This document shows, one piece after another, positions 53,100-64,000 of a DNA stretch of 64,000 bases. Numbering within the stretch: position 1 is the first letter of the stretch; the number at the start of each line of letters is the position of its first letter. The stretch is from Luzula sylvatica. Lineage: Eukaryota > Streptophyta > Magnoliopsida > Poales > Juncaceae. The stretch is from NCBI GenBank assembly GCA_946800325.1, contig OX326958.1:27444914-27508913 (forward strand). Reading direction: 5' to 3'. A program made the translations under genes and the position numbers. Under the pieces are notes generated by a model, which saw only the letters and a program-made list of their open reading frames with translations, did not search any database and was not told the DNA's origin.

Positions 53100-53776
53100 G
53101 ATTGCTACAACGAAAAATACTTTAAAATGAGATTGATACTGATATGTGCGAACTTATGCTATATGCTTATATGATGATATGAAATATGTTACTTTTATCA
53201 AATCAATAACCCTAATATTGATTCGGGATTCTAAATCCAATAACACTTCAAGACCCATATTTCATGATCCTCCCACAAGTGACTTTGGCCGACAAATGGG
53301 ATCTCACTATTTAGGTAGGATAAATCCAATCGCATCCAATACGACTCTTGACCTTTTATAGGATTTCGGTATCGAACCATATCATATATGATTCAAATTC
53401 CGTTTGTGCATCCTAACTATGCCCCGAACCCCAATCGGATTGGCTTGGACGGTTAAGTCACAACCATGATCACATATCGTTCAATTGAACTACAAATGCG
53501 CCCGACTTTGGCCTGAACCCGCATTTGTCCCCAATTAACGCTTGCCTCTCACGTTGATACATACAACAATGCACGCCCGACTTTGGCCTGAAACCGTGCA
53601 AGGTGTGATGACCAACCTCGGAGGTTGTGAACATGGAAGGCATTTCATGACTTAAGTATTATGCAGGGATTTATGTGATATAATCTAATTATATCAATAA
53701 GCAAGTATATCATGATGAATGAACATAATTAATAATGATTAGAACCACAATTAAATAAATCAATAAAAATTACACT

Positions 53777-54385
53777 GTGCGTCACGACGCAACATAACGT
53801 CCGTCATGACGCACCGTACTAAAATGGACTTCCATTGACTTCCGTCATGACGCAACATAACGTGCGTCACGACGGACTTCACAGGTCCGTCATGACGCCA
53901 GACAGTGCGTCACGACGGACCATACAAAACAATTTTGTTGTCTATTCCAGAAACTATTTCAGGTTCCTCCGTCATGACGGTTGGTTACTACCGTCACGAC
54001 GGACCGTGTTCTTCCGTCATGATGCCAGACGGTGCGTCATGACGGACTGTACAAAACTATTTTGTCCAGATTTCCAGAAACGTTTTGAGGTTCTTCCGTC
54101 ATGATGGTTGATTATACCGTCACGACGGACTGTTCTGGTCCGTCATGACGCCAGAGGGTGCGTCATGACGCACTGAACAAAACCATTTTGTTCAGTTTGC
54201 CAGAAACTTTTTGGACTTCTACCGTCACGACGCACCAAATGGGCCGTCATGATGGTACGAATTTACACAGTGCGTCATGACGCACAACTTTTGTGCGTCA
54301 CGACGGACTGAGTAACGCCTCAGATCCAACTCTTGGATTTCCCGTGTGCGTCATGACGCACCATATCGTGCGTCATGACGCACCA
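53777..54385. repeat. Palindromic CGTCATGACG repeats in the copia D leader
   Basis: About twenty copies of short near-palindromes built on GTGCGTCATGACGCAC (variants CGTCACGACG, CCGTCATGACGG), spaced roughly 15-40 bp and partly arranged in a longer repeat of about 120 bp ('caaaac.attttgt...ccagaaac'). The same motif fills 220 bp of each LTR. The stretch lies between the PBS and gag. Each motif carries TGACG/CGTCA, the core recognised by plant TGA-type bZIP factors, and two or more CpG sites. Confidence 0.9.
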
Positions 54386-54618
54386 GACCTGAAATTCAGT
54401 TTTATTTTGTAATTTTAACAGATTTTAATCGTTTCAAAAACGATTAATCATGAACAATTCATGATTACTTCTAGATTCTTTTGATCATCTCATGATCAAA
54501 TACTAGTAAGATTTCTATGGTCCTAATTTTACAACTACATGATTATGTCCTAAAATTCTACATGAAATTCCGAATAACACTTATTCGAAATCGATTCGAC
54601 GATCGAATCGTGACGATC

Positions 54619-54630
54619 GCTCTGATACCA
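54619..54630 (-). other. Primer-binding site of copia D
   Basis: Minus strand TGGTATCAGAGC, complementary to the 3' end of initiator tRNA-Met, one base from the 5' LTR. It is the same PBS as in copies A, B and C. Confidence 0.9.
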
Positions 54631-54631
54631 C

Positions 54632-55591
54632 TGTTGGGTATCGGCGTCACTACCGAGCCCCGCGCAGCGGATTGAGAGGCCCGGTCCGACCCGATCCCGA
54701 GGACCACGTCAACGACCCGAAAGTACGAATCATGAAATGCATCTAACCTATGAAATTAACGCTTAATTCATAGAGAATCATACCGCGTGAAATTGATCAC
54801 GGAGACGGGTTGACTCTGTTAGCTGCTGCTTGCTTCGATTCCGGCGACACGCACGTCCCACGCCCGCGCGATTCGACACCTAATACGAAGCTCCGATTTG
54901 TCGTATACAACCGGAATTTATCCGGTTCGTCTCCGACCTTGCTCGTCCTTGCTCTCGATTGATCACAGTCGAAGATCTCAGTTGAGATCTCTCTACTCGT
55001 ATCCACCTCGAGCTAACGTCTTTCGGTTGCGGCGAATTCCCCTAAAATTCCCGCAAACTTGCTCAAAACAATCTCCAATTCTCCTTCACTTGTCACACAA
55101 GTTTCTCTCTTCTTCTCAAGAATTAGGTCTGGCAGCCAGAATAATGGCTTAGTTAGAGAGAGAGAGAGGTTACAAGAATATAAATATATTCTGTGATTAA
55201 TGAGTATTAATGAGTATCAAAAACTGCTAATCCAGAATTCGGATCACAGTGCGTCATGACGCACCATATGGTGCGTCACGGCGCACCAGTCACAATTACT
55301 GAATATAGCCGTTACACAGTGTATCGTCATGACGCACGATAACGTCCGTCATGACGCACCACCGTCATGACGCACAACTTGGTGCGTCGTGACGGTATAC
55401 TCACAGATTGGCTTTCTCAGAATTACTCTACTGTGCGTCATGACGCACAATATGGTGCGTCATGACGCACCATGTAATTTCTGCCAGATTTGCATAATCT
55501 TATTATGCATCCAATCGTTCCGACGAACACGTATGTTTGTCTACACTTATTTGTACATTCAACTAGTTGATCTGTAACTGTATTTCCTTCA
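54632..55591 (-). repeat. 5' LTR of copia D (960 bp)
   Basis: Promoter-bearing LTR, since gag-pol lies to its left on the minus strand. The palindromic repeats occupy 55249-55470, which by position would be in the U3 (promoter/enhancer) part. No differences from the other LTR were found by eye. Confidence 0.95.
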
Positions 55592-55596
55592 ACCTT

Positions 55597-56288
55597 GAGT
55601 CGGAAGACGTCGGTCGCGGGTGCAACTGCCTAGACGAAGCACCGGCGAACTTGCTTGATTTAATCGATTCTCTATTCCGAGAAAAACTCTATTTCTCGGT
55701 TTTCTCTCTTCGCACTCTTTCACTCTCTGAAAGATGACTCTCTATTTCTGGATAATTCTATTGATTAGAATCAATTGGACTGAATGATCTACCATGAGAG
55801 AGAGAGAAAGAGAGAAACATCCTATTTATATCACATAGGATAAGGATAGGCCAAAAGGCATGTATATCCAATATACACCCTTTCACACAGAAAACTACAT
55901 GAACCTGTTCAGTATTCTGTCGAAACAAAAATATTAAATCGTTCCAACCGACTTTAAACCTTCACGAAAGTTCTAGATAATCTTATTATCTTTCCAACCT
56001 AATTTGGCCTGGCCCAATTTGGGTTCGGATGCGAAAGTTACGGACGTTTTACTAACTGTATGTCAAACTTTCGCACCCTTTCGGTATTCCATTAAAACGA
56101 CGCTGATACTTCGTTCAAATGAAAAATATTTTTACATGAAGGTTATAGATAATCTTATTATCTATCTAACCCAATTTGAACCATTCAAATTGGATTTTCC
56201 TACTAAAAGTTATTACCACCAATGTACGCTTACATTCGTTTATCCTTGTGTACACTTTTACGGTTGATACGAAACTGTATTTTCTTCA
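55597..56288 (-). repeat. 5' LTR of copia B, second part
   Basis: Continuation of 46699-47056 after the insertion of copia D. It ends TTTCTTCA at 56288 and matches LTR A through 'gaaagatgactctctatttctgg', 'gagttcggatgcgaaagtta' and 'ctaacccaatttgaaccatt'. The restored LTR would be 1050 bp. Beyond 56288 the sequence is LINE, the DNA into which B inserted. Confidence 0.85.
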
Positions 56289-57383
56289 AATATATCAACC
56301 ATAAAATATTATACTGGGATGGCAGATAAAACAGAATTTATCAATATCAATCTTCCTCCTATATTCAGCAATGCTTCTTTCCATCCACATAATTTTTTGT
56401 CTATTTTTTCAAATATAGCCCTGAATTCTTTTTTATCTGGTTTTTTATCATTTAATTGAAACTCAGAATATTTAAATGGTAAGTTTGCATATTCACATTC
56501 CAATTCTCCTTTTATCTTTCCTATTATTTCCTGATTTAGTACTGGGACCACACTGGATTCTAATTTTTTGAAAATTTATTTTCAGGCCAGAAGAGTTTCC
56601 AAAAGAGTTGAGAATAAATTTAATTCTCTTTGCTTGCATCAAATCTGGCTTAAGGATAAAGACAATATCATCAGCATATAAAAGGTCTCATTCACAATCT
56701 GGTATGGGTTTTTCTATAAATTTCTTTTCCCTAGGGTTTCAATTATTCTTGCCAACGTGTCAATTGCTAGAATGAATAGATGAGGGGAGAGAGGATCTCC
56801 CTGCCTAACTCCCCTCCTTAAATGTACTGTCTTACCTGGTATTCCATTTCGGATTATCTTAGTTGATCCCCTCAGGACACAATTTTTAATCCATTTTAAC
56901 CAATTATATCCAAAACCGCTTGCTATTAATACTTCTAACAAGAAATCCCATGACAATGTATCAAATGCTTTTTGTATATCAGCTTTGAACAATAATACTG
57001 GTGCCTTGTTTGATTTAGCTTTATTTATTGCCTCTCTAGCATATATGTAGCATTCTGATATTTGTCTATTTTTTATAATCCCTAATTGGTTGGGGAGAAT
57101 TAAATTACTTATGACCCCCTTCAATCTATTTGCCAGGACTTTTGACACTATTTTCTGGATTCTACTTATAAGACTTATAGGTCTAAAATCCTTTGGCAAT
57201 TTAGGATCTCCTTTTTTTGGGATTAAGGCTATATATGAAGATTCAAATCCTCCTAATCCAGAATTAGGGTTTTGATTCTCAATTAAATAGAAGATCTCTT
57301 CTCTTATTAGATGCCAGTATTTTTAAAAAATTTACCATTAAAGCCATCTTGCCCTGGTGATTTCTCTCTTTTCCAATATTTAA

Positions 57384-57906
57384 CTAGCTTTATCCCCGCG
57401 CAATTGCGCGGGATGTTTTTTATATAATTATTTAAATATAATTAACGCGTGTGCGAATTAACGCGCATGCGTTTGAACTAAATTAATCTAATCATGACAT
57501 ATTTGCAAATATCATGATGTCAATAGATGTATAAGGTTCATGAAATTAGTCTATAACGGATATTATTTTCTAATATAATTTGTATAAATAGCATTTGTTC
57601 AGGTGCTTCTAAAATCGATTAATATAATCAGGACATATTCGCAAATTTTAATATGTATGTAAAATAGGAAAAAAAAAAAGACCAAAATGTAAAAAATGAC
57701 CAAAATGTAAAATAAGAAAAAAAAGATCAAAATGTAAAAAAGGACCGAAATGTAAATAAAAAAGGACCGAAATGTAAATAAAAAAGGACCAAAATATAAA
57801 TAAAAAAGACCAAAATGTAAATTTCAAAAATAGTTTTTTATACAAAAACCTCTTGATGACGTGGAGGCTTAGAATTGCAAGAAATTTGTTTGATTTATAT
57901 ATAAGA
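57384..57906 (-). mobile_element. Non-autonomous Helitron (523 bp) inside the LINE
   Basis: On the minus strand it starts TCTTATATATAAATC next to a host A. It ends with the hairpin CCCGCGCAATTGCGCGGGG, a short spacer and CTAG, next to a host T. TC start, GC-rich hairpin about 10 bp before a CTAG end, insertion between A and T and no target duplication are the Helitron hallmarks. LINE reading resumes on both sides. No Rep/helicase is encoded. The 5' end is less certain than the 3' end. Confidence 0.8.
57668..57828. repeat. Minisatellite in the Helitron
   Basis: Seven or eight imperfect copies of a unit of about 14-23 bp based on 'gaccaaaatgtaaa(taaaaaag)'. It explains the repetitive Phe/Leu/Ile ORF on the other strand. 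Confidence 0.8.
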
Positions 57907-58431
57907 TATAATTACTCTATCTAACTCTTCTATTTTAATTGGGTTTTCAAGCTCACTTAAATCTTCTCTGATTTCATGAAAGAGACTTGCTGAGTTGATC
58001 ACAGCACTTGTCTCCTCTCTCACTGGTTCTGCCCCAATAAGATTTAAGTAGTAATCAAATAATATCATTGCTTTTTCCTTCTCATCTCTTTGTGGATTAT
58101 TATTTTTATCAATCAGAATTGGGATCATGAGTTTGTTTTTCTTTAAAGTGGCATAGTTATGGAAAAATTTGGTATTACAATCTCCTTCTTTCAACCACTT
58201 GTGTTTAGGTCTTTGTTTCCAATGTGTTTCTCTATCTATATTTATCTCATTAAATCTTTGTTTTATTATATTTCTTAGCCGAATCTCTATGGCTTTCAAT
58301 CTTCTTTCTTCTTGTTTTTTATCAATCCACTCAATTATAATTTTACAGTTTTCCAATCGTCTTCTATTGTTTATTTTCTTATTTTTATCCCATCTTTTCA
58401 ATTTGGTCCCTAGGAGAGAAATTGTCGAAGA

Positions 58432-59211
58432 TTAAGCTCCTAACCGTGCGTACTTAATCTATATGCTTACATGATTAATATATGAAAGTGTTATTTTTAT
58501 CGAACCGGCAACCCTCATACCGATACGGGACTCCAAGTCCATAACACTCAAGACTCATATATCACGATCCTCCCACAAGTTGCTTTGGCAAATGGGTAGG
58601 ATGTTGCTATTTAGGTATGATTATATCCAATCGCATCCAATGCGACTCTTGAATCTTTATAGGATTTCAGTATCAAATCATATCTCATACAATCCTAGTT
58701 CCATGTGTGCATCATATCTATGTCCTGAACTCCAATCGTATTGGCCTGGATGGTGAAGTCAAAGCCCTACTCAACGTATCGTTCAAATAAACTACTAACA
58801 AGTCGGCTTTGGCCTAAACCCTTATTAATCCTTATTTAACGCTTGCCACCCCTTCAATAGCTACAATAGCACATGTCGGCTTTGGCCTAAACCCATATGA
58901 AACGTAGCACCGAATATAGTGGTTGTGAATATGTAAGACATTTTCATGACTTAAGTATTAAGAGGGATCATGATAATACATGTTTTGTATTTGACATAAT
59001 CGTATTATTATCACAAGATTTTATTGATCATTAACTTTTAATATTGATTTTATATGCAAGTATGAATGATGCCGATTTTAACGATATAAAGAACTTAAAA
59101 TTTCGAGTTTTGTAGCCAAAGTTATCGCAAAAAAACAACATCCAGGGACCGTGGAAAATGGTCCAGAGGCATGAACAAATGATCCTGGGGGCGTGACTGT
59201 CAAGCCCCCAC

Positions 59212-59252
<41 letters not shown>

Positions 59253-59717
59253 CATCCCCGCACCCCTTCAGGACCCTGGAACGTGAAAATTGGCCTTGGA
59301 GCGTGAAAAATGGCCCTGGAGGCGTGACCGTAAATCCCCCAACGCACCCCAGCACCCCTTCACCGCCTAGGGGACCTCTATGCACCCCCTCCCCCCTCCC
59401 CCCCCCCCCCCCCCCCCAACTCCCCTGGGGACGATGGGGGCAAGCAAATTAGCCCTGGAGGTGCAGAAAACACAGTTTTTCTTTCGTTTTCGCACGTTTC
59501 GAAAACGATAAAAAATGAAACTTTTTCATGATCATTCCTAGATACTCTCAATCATCACATGATTGATCTCTAGTGAATTCCACTTGTGATTTTAATCGAA
59601 ATTGAGTTTCTAAATATCTAAATTCATGCAAACGTGCATAATTTTTACACGTGTGTGTATAACACTTATGCGACTATGATTCGACCCTCGAATCGATGGC
59701 GATCGCTCTGATACCAC
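58432..59717 (-). mobile_element. Copia C leader with PBS
   Basis: Leader sequence of a minus-strand copia copy. 58432-58990 matches 3420-3960 of copia A ('aagctcctaaccgtgcgtacttaatc', 'cgatacgggactccaagtcc'). 59500-59717 matches the PBS-proximal leader. Between lies a GC-rich part with repeats of 'ccctggagcgtgaaaa' type and two poly-C runs. The PBS is at 59705-59716. No gag or pol remains. Confidence 0.8.
59214..59251. repeat. Poly-C run of 38 bases
   Basis: Uninterrupted C on the plus strand, with a second run of 20 at 59398-59417. Gly-rich ORFs on the minus strand come only from it. Run length in an assembly is error-prone. Confidence 0.9.
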
Positions 59718-60350
59718 TGTTGGGAATCGATTCGAACCCGGGCCCGCGCAGCGGAAGTTAGGGCCCGGTTCGGTTTTCTTGTCCCGAGATCACGCCATCT
59801 TTTCAAGGGTACGATGCATTGAAGGACATATGATTACCGACGTGAAATTGATCTACGCACGAAGGGTTGATCACTCACGCCATCTGTTGGGAATCGGTTC
59901 CCTTTTTTCTTTCTTTCTTTCTCTTCGCACTCTTTCAACAACTTGATAAGAGTCTCTCTAATTTCTGGACTGAATTAGACTTCTTAGACTGAATTGGTCT
60001 GAATAGAGGAGAGAAAAAAATCATATATATACTACATAGGATAAGGATGGGCCAAATGGTATCTATAACTATTATACACATTTTGAAACGTAAAATTGCA
60101 TGCACCCTTTCAGTATTCTGTTGAAACGAAATTGTTAAATCGTTCCAACCGACTTCAAACCTTCACGAACGTTGTAGATAATCTTATTATATTTCCAACC
60201 CAATTTGGCCCAGCCCAATTGGAGTTCGGATGCGAAAGTTATGACGGTTTTATTAACTGTATGTCAAAATGTCGCATTCTTTCGGTATTCCGTTAAAACG
60301 AAAATTATAAATCGCTCAAATGAAATATATTTCTTCATGATAAATCGCTA
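59718..60350 (-). repeat. 5' LTR of copia C, rearranged
   Basis: Starts TGTTGGGAATCG one base after the PBS. Compared with LTR A it lacks an internal stretch: 'acgccatc' at 59883 is joined to a second 'tgttgggaatcgg' and then to the CT-rich middle. It is recognisable to about 60350, after which the order is scrambled. Confidence 0.7.
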
Positions 60351-60445
60351 AATAGGATAAGGATTGGGTCAAAGATTGTGTATATCCAATATACACTTTC
60401 GGCATCATGTTCGTTCGAAAGCACCATTCAGTTCATTCGAACTGC

Positions 60446-61191
60446 AGGGAATTATCCCGTCTCCGGGCCCACGCAGCGGATATGAAGGCCCGGTCCGGTT
60501 CCCAAAATCAAAGATCACGCTTCGATATCGAGGGTACGATGCAAAGTAGGATGGACGATTACCAGCGTGAAATTGATCACGCACGACGGGTTGATCGCTC
60601 GCATCCTTCTATTCCTTCGGTGTCACGTTGGTGACTAGCCCGTACGTCCCATACCGCACGTCTCCCACCATCTTGACACGTTTCCGGTTGTCTTCGCGCG
60701 TTCCATGCCCGCACGCTTCCACAGCCCGTTACTCGATTACTTCTCCGGTTTGATCACAACGAAGAGCCACATATGTCGTTCATCTACCCGTATCCACCGT
60801 GAGTCGTAGCACCTCGGTCGCGGATGCATCTGCCTAGACGATGCACCGGCGAACTTGCATGATTGCGTTTCGATTCTCTAAGACAACCGGAGAAGTAATC
60901 GAAAGTTATAGATAATCTTATTATCTTTCCAACCCAATTGGATATCAAACTGTCGCACCCTTTCGGTATTCCATTAGAACGACACTGATACGTCGCTCAA
61001 ATGGCAAATCGTACAACATGAAAGTTCTAGATAATCTCATTATCTAACTAACCCAATTTGAATCATTCAAATCGGAGTTACCTACTGAAAGTTATACCAG
61101 TTTTACTAATCCGTTTAGTATGCCCACGAACGCGTACGTTCGTTTGTCCTACGTACCATTTTAGCGTTGATCCAAAACTGTATTTCCTTCA
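60446..61191 (-). repeat. Copia-family LTR fragment E
   Basis: Begins within the LTR start ('gaattatcccgtctccgggccc') and ends with the LTR terminus 'tgtatttccttca' at 61191; an internal stretch is missing near 60900. It is flanked on both sides by similar sequence of about 30 bp ('gcaccattcagttc.ttcgaac' at 60419-60443 and 61197-61220), so it may be a solo LTR or a conversion product inside copia C debris. Confidence 0.6.
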
Positions 61192-61329
61192 CGAACGCAC
61201 CATTCAGTTCGTTCGAACGAACAACTTATGTCATGAGTATGTATAAAAACCATTTTTATACCCGAAGAGGTCCGTTCGAACGAACGCTATGGTTCGTTTG
61301 AACGTATACTCTATGTCTCATTTCTGTGT
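61192..61329. other. Short interval with GTTCGAAC palindromes
   Basis: No gene. Contains repeated palindromic 'gttcgttcgaacgaac' motifs of the same kind as the flank of LTR fragment E at 60410-60443. Confidence 0.4.
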
Positions 61330-62080
61330 TAATTTCATAATTACATTCGTAGTTGTTCCATTAAATATCAATTCTTCCTGGTTGTCCATTTAGAATTTTT
61401 TTTGTTGTTCCATTAAATATCCAGAATTCAATCCAATTCAACCATTTCTCTCCAAATCTTCTAATTTTCATTATATCCATAATTAAATTTCAAGTTACAG
61501 TGTCAAAAGATTTATGAATGTCATCTAAACACAAGTAGTGGAATTTTTTTTTCATTTTTTGTTTTAAATATCAATTCTCTTGCATATACATAGCATTCTC
61601 TTATTTCGCTTCGTGCCATGAACCCTAATTGATTAGGTAATATGATATCATTTATTTCTTCCTTTAATCTATAGGCAAGAACTTTAGAGATTATCTTGTG
61701 AATTCCTAATATTAAACTTATGGACCTGAAATTCTTGGCCCAAAAATGCATTATCTTTTTTAGAAATTAGGATTATATAAGAGGAATTAAACCCTCCTAA
61801 TCCCTCTGCCACATTTTGTTTTGAAATAATTTCAAAAATCTCCTCTTAATTGGCTCCAATAATTTTTTGAAAATTCACCTATTAATCCATCAGGACCAGG
61901 TGATTTTCCTCTTTTCCTAGATTTGATGACCTCATCAATTTCCTCCAATTTAATTGGACCATCCAGATCCCTTACAATTCTTCTTTGATCAGCATAAATT
62001 GATCCTTTACAAACCACATCATTTGCATTTTTGTCTTTTTTGGGTTCAATAGCGGAACTTATCATATTCTTTCGAGGACG
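61330..62080 (-). mobile_element. LINE ORF2 fragment
   Basis: Minus-strand relic with GPIKLEEIDEVIKSRKRGKSPGPDG at about 61.9 kb, FRSISLILGIHKIISKVLAYRLK and LPNQLGFMARSEIRECYVYARE at 61.5-61.75 kb, and DIHKSFDTVTW at about 61.5 kb. It is related to the LINE at 56.3-58.4 kb but clearly a different copy. Frames are broken in several places and both ends are missing. Confidence 0.8.
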
Positions 62081-64000
62081 GCCGAGTGGACGGCTCAAAA
62101 TAGGGGATAGATCTTATAACCCCTATCAATATGTATCCATTGAGCCTTTCCCGACATTGGAGCAATTTACATAGCATAAACAATTTTAGACTTATCGATC
62201 GTGAAGTACGAATGCTCATAGTTGTCTCAATTGGCGTCTCTTATAGAACCGATAAATGCAGCGGCATGCTCACATGGTATGGTAGACCCCGTCACTTGCC
62301 AAGCCCGACAAGTGCATGTCTTCTAATCGAGAACAACTTTCCAACTATTTCTGTTCCGTGAATTTCAGCTCTATTGTCGCTACTTCTACGCACAACATAA
62401 CTGTCCAAACCCTAAAAAAACATGTATGTGATAATTTCAATTAAAAGTGAATTTGAAAATATATAATTCTATTTCGTACATAGGATAGATAAAGAAAATC
62501 TGACATACTCAATATCGGGAGATTAAATAATGTTGTGGATTTAATTATATCTCAATTATACTAGAATCAATACAATCGAATTAATACAATCCAAAAAAAC
62601 ACAGAGATTAATACAATCAAATTAATACAATCGAATCACATCAAGTAATTAAAAAAACGGAGAGATGCCTTACTAGAGAGAAGCTACACACTCCTTTGCT
62701 CGCCAGAGAAGCCCCGTCAGAAGCCTACGCCAGAGAAGAGGAGGAGATTTCGACATGCCCTTAGCCACAACAGCCAGGAGATAAGCTACACAAGAGAAGA
62801 AGAACGAAGATGAAGCTACGCCAAGAGATAACCTACGCCAGCGAGACGACCCTTTGCTCAGTCCATTTCGAAGATAATGAAGATGAAAGGGCTTCGAGAG
62901 AGAAGGGAGGAGATAAAGTCAATGGATTTGCAGGTATAAGCTCTGTTAATGGATATGGTTATTTTGTAATGGGTATTATGTTAATGGAGTTGGGTATTGT
63001 TTACAAAAGAATATTTTATTCAATAAATTTGAAATATATAAGTTAATTAATTTAATTTAATGTTAATTTGAAGATGTGGATAAATTTGATATTGTGTAGA
63101 TAATAGTAAGGATAAATTAGACATTAATTATAATTAGTAGGGATAAATATGATATTATGAACTCAAGAGGGATAAATATGTAATTGATGAGTTTAGTAGG
63201 GATATATAAAAAAAATCCTTTGAATTTTTTTGTTCTGATCATTTGGTTTTTTTGTTTCGGGTCATAATATATATTAACGTGACTATGTAATTATGTTAAT
63301 AAACTCTTGAAACAGCCATATTATTATTTTTTTTATTTTTGCTTAACATATCATTCAGGGTTTTGACTGGTAATATACAATTTTATTTTCAATTTATAAT
63401 TTTAATATCTATGTGATGGCAAATAAAATATTAAACCAAAAAAAAACTAAACACTCGGGAGTATGTATTCACACTAAATTCAGGTCATGATCGTTTAATT
63501 TTTTTTTTATATATATATCAAGTGGTCAATCGATTTCAGTTTTCGGAATATCTGGGTTCATGTTTCAGCTCATTTGAGTTCGGGTTGTGAGTTACTCGTA
63601 TTACGGGTCAATTGGGCAATAGATGTTGTTCGGTTGACGAGTCATTCGGTTTTAATTTTGTTTGGATTTCGGATAATTCCAGTTTCGATTCGTCCGGATC
63701 TTCGATTATTCGTGTTTTGACTCGTTTCAAATTTTGGATAATTTGTTTTTTGGTTCTGATCCGGTTCGGATTCAGGCCAATTGGATCGTTTTTTGGACCG
63801 AGTCACATTTTTGCCAGTTCTGGTTACATATATAAGTGAACCGTACTAAATACAAATTATTTTCTCGCAATTTCAAATATTATACCGATGTGACCCCCTC
63901 GAACAACTTGTCCTGCTATAATTTTGTTTTCTAGCATTACTTGTTGATCCGTATTTATTATTCTAATTTCTTGGTGGTCCTTATACCTCTGATTACTTGA
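62081..64000. other. Intergenic stretch without a supported gene
   Basis: Short frames only. 62640-62870 holds an imperfect repeat of 'agaagcctacgccagaga' type. 63090-63210 has 'agggataaatatg' repeats. 63540-63840 has a low-complexity 'ttcgggtt/ttcggataatt' stretch giving a Phe/Ser-rich frame that I do not take as a gene. An AT-rich 3' part follows. Confidence 0.5.

Larger units (their letters stand above)
47057..55591 (-). mobile_element. Complete young Ty1-copia retrotransposon D (8.5 kb)
   Basis: Full element on the minus strand: LTR 54632-55591, PBS, 1.5-kb leader, intact gag-pol, 1.1-kb 3' region, polypurine-like tract, LTR 47057-48016. Flanked by a perfect 5-bp duplication ACCTT (47052-47056 and 55592-55596). 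The two 960-bp LTRs look identical base for base, the offset being 7575 throughout. It is nested in the LTR of copia B. Intact coding, two intact LTRs and priming sites make it potentially autonomous. Confidence 0.95.
56289..58431 (-). mobile_element. LINE (L1-type) ORF2 remnant, split by a Helitron
   Basis: Minus-strand pieces in the right order. 57907-58431 has the linker region (HKWLKEGDCNTKFFHNYATLKKNKL) and EELDRVI. 57300-57383 has KYWKREKSPGQDGFNGKFF. 56714-57199 holds the reverse transcriptase core (DFRPISLISRIQKIVSKVLANRLK, KADIQKAFDTLSWDF, RRGVRQGDPLSPHLFILAID). 56290-56551 has GRLILINSVLSAIPV. Stops and frameshifts separate the pieces, and the catalytic F/YADD segment is damaged near 56680. 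The left end was used as target by copia B; the right end meets the leader of copia C at 58431/58432. Confidence 0.85.

Noticed and set aside
53777..54385. CRISPR-like array of palindromic repeats
   Set aside because: Spacing is irregular, the motif varies, the intervals repeat among themselves, and the setting is the leader of a plant retrotransposon.
59031..59385. Gly-rich ORFs on the minus strand
   Set aside because: Encoded by the poly-C run; they have no conserved domain and the three frames overlap.
63612..63839. 75-codon Phe/Ser-rich ORF
   Set aside because: Low-complexity 'ttcgg/tttcg' sequence, no domain, no splice or promoter support.

Overview
The window is nuclear DNA of a flowering plant, very likely a eudicot. 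The evidence is a spliced 10-exon housekeeping gene with GT-AG introns, Ty1-copia elements primed by initiator tRNA-Met, plant LINEs, a Helitron and a defensin-like (DEFL) gene cluster. The species cannot be named from the sequence; the copia protein type is one I associate with asterids, which is only an impression.

Layout. 1-651: decayed LINE. 652-5500: decayed minus-strand copia element (A) ending in its 5' LTR. 5501-7878: a broken retroelement-type ORF (one nonsense codon plus an 11-bp duplication) and its non-coding tail. 7879-40661: the main feature, a head-to-tail array of units of about 2.0 kb. Each unit carries one intact two-exon DEFL gene on the minus strand and, except at the right edge, a (CT)n(TA)n microsatellite upstream of it. 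Fifteen gene copies are present and none is broken. A 2.9-kb LTR-retroelement-like insertion with an abnormal inverted end (31593-34482, TSD TATTT) splits the array between copies 12 and 13. 40672-40925: decayed duplicate of the last exon of the neighbouring gene. 41490-44680: complete minus-strand gene for an RMC1/Mic1-type regulator of the MON1-CCZ1 complex (712 residues). 44787-46203: MITE-like element filled with about 1 kb of AT-rich repeat, just upstream of that gene.

46251-61191 is nested transposon territory. The 5' end of copia B is split by a complete, apparently very young copia D (47057-55591, 960-bp LTRs that look identical, TSD ACCTT, intact 1324-residue Gag-Pol). Next come a minus-strand LINE split by a 523-bp Helitron, the leader and 5' LTR of copia C, and an LTR fragment E. 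61330-62080 is another LINE fragment. I find no gene in 62081-64000.

How it fits together. The only host genes are the RMC1-like trafficking gene and the DEFL array beside its 3' end. The array shows repeated unequal exchange: protein types recur in blocks, and copies 5-6-7 match copies 10-11-12. Mature peptides are almost invariant, while a few residues of the signal peptide and one residue next to a cysteine vary. One copy has gained a ninth cysteine. The array and its young, locally confined amplification are the strongest candidate for something undescribed here.
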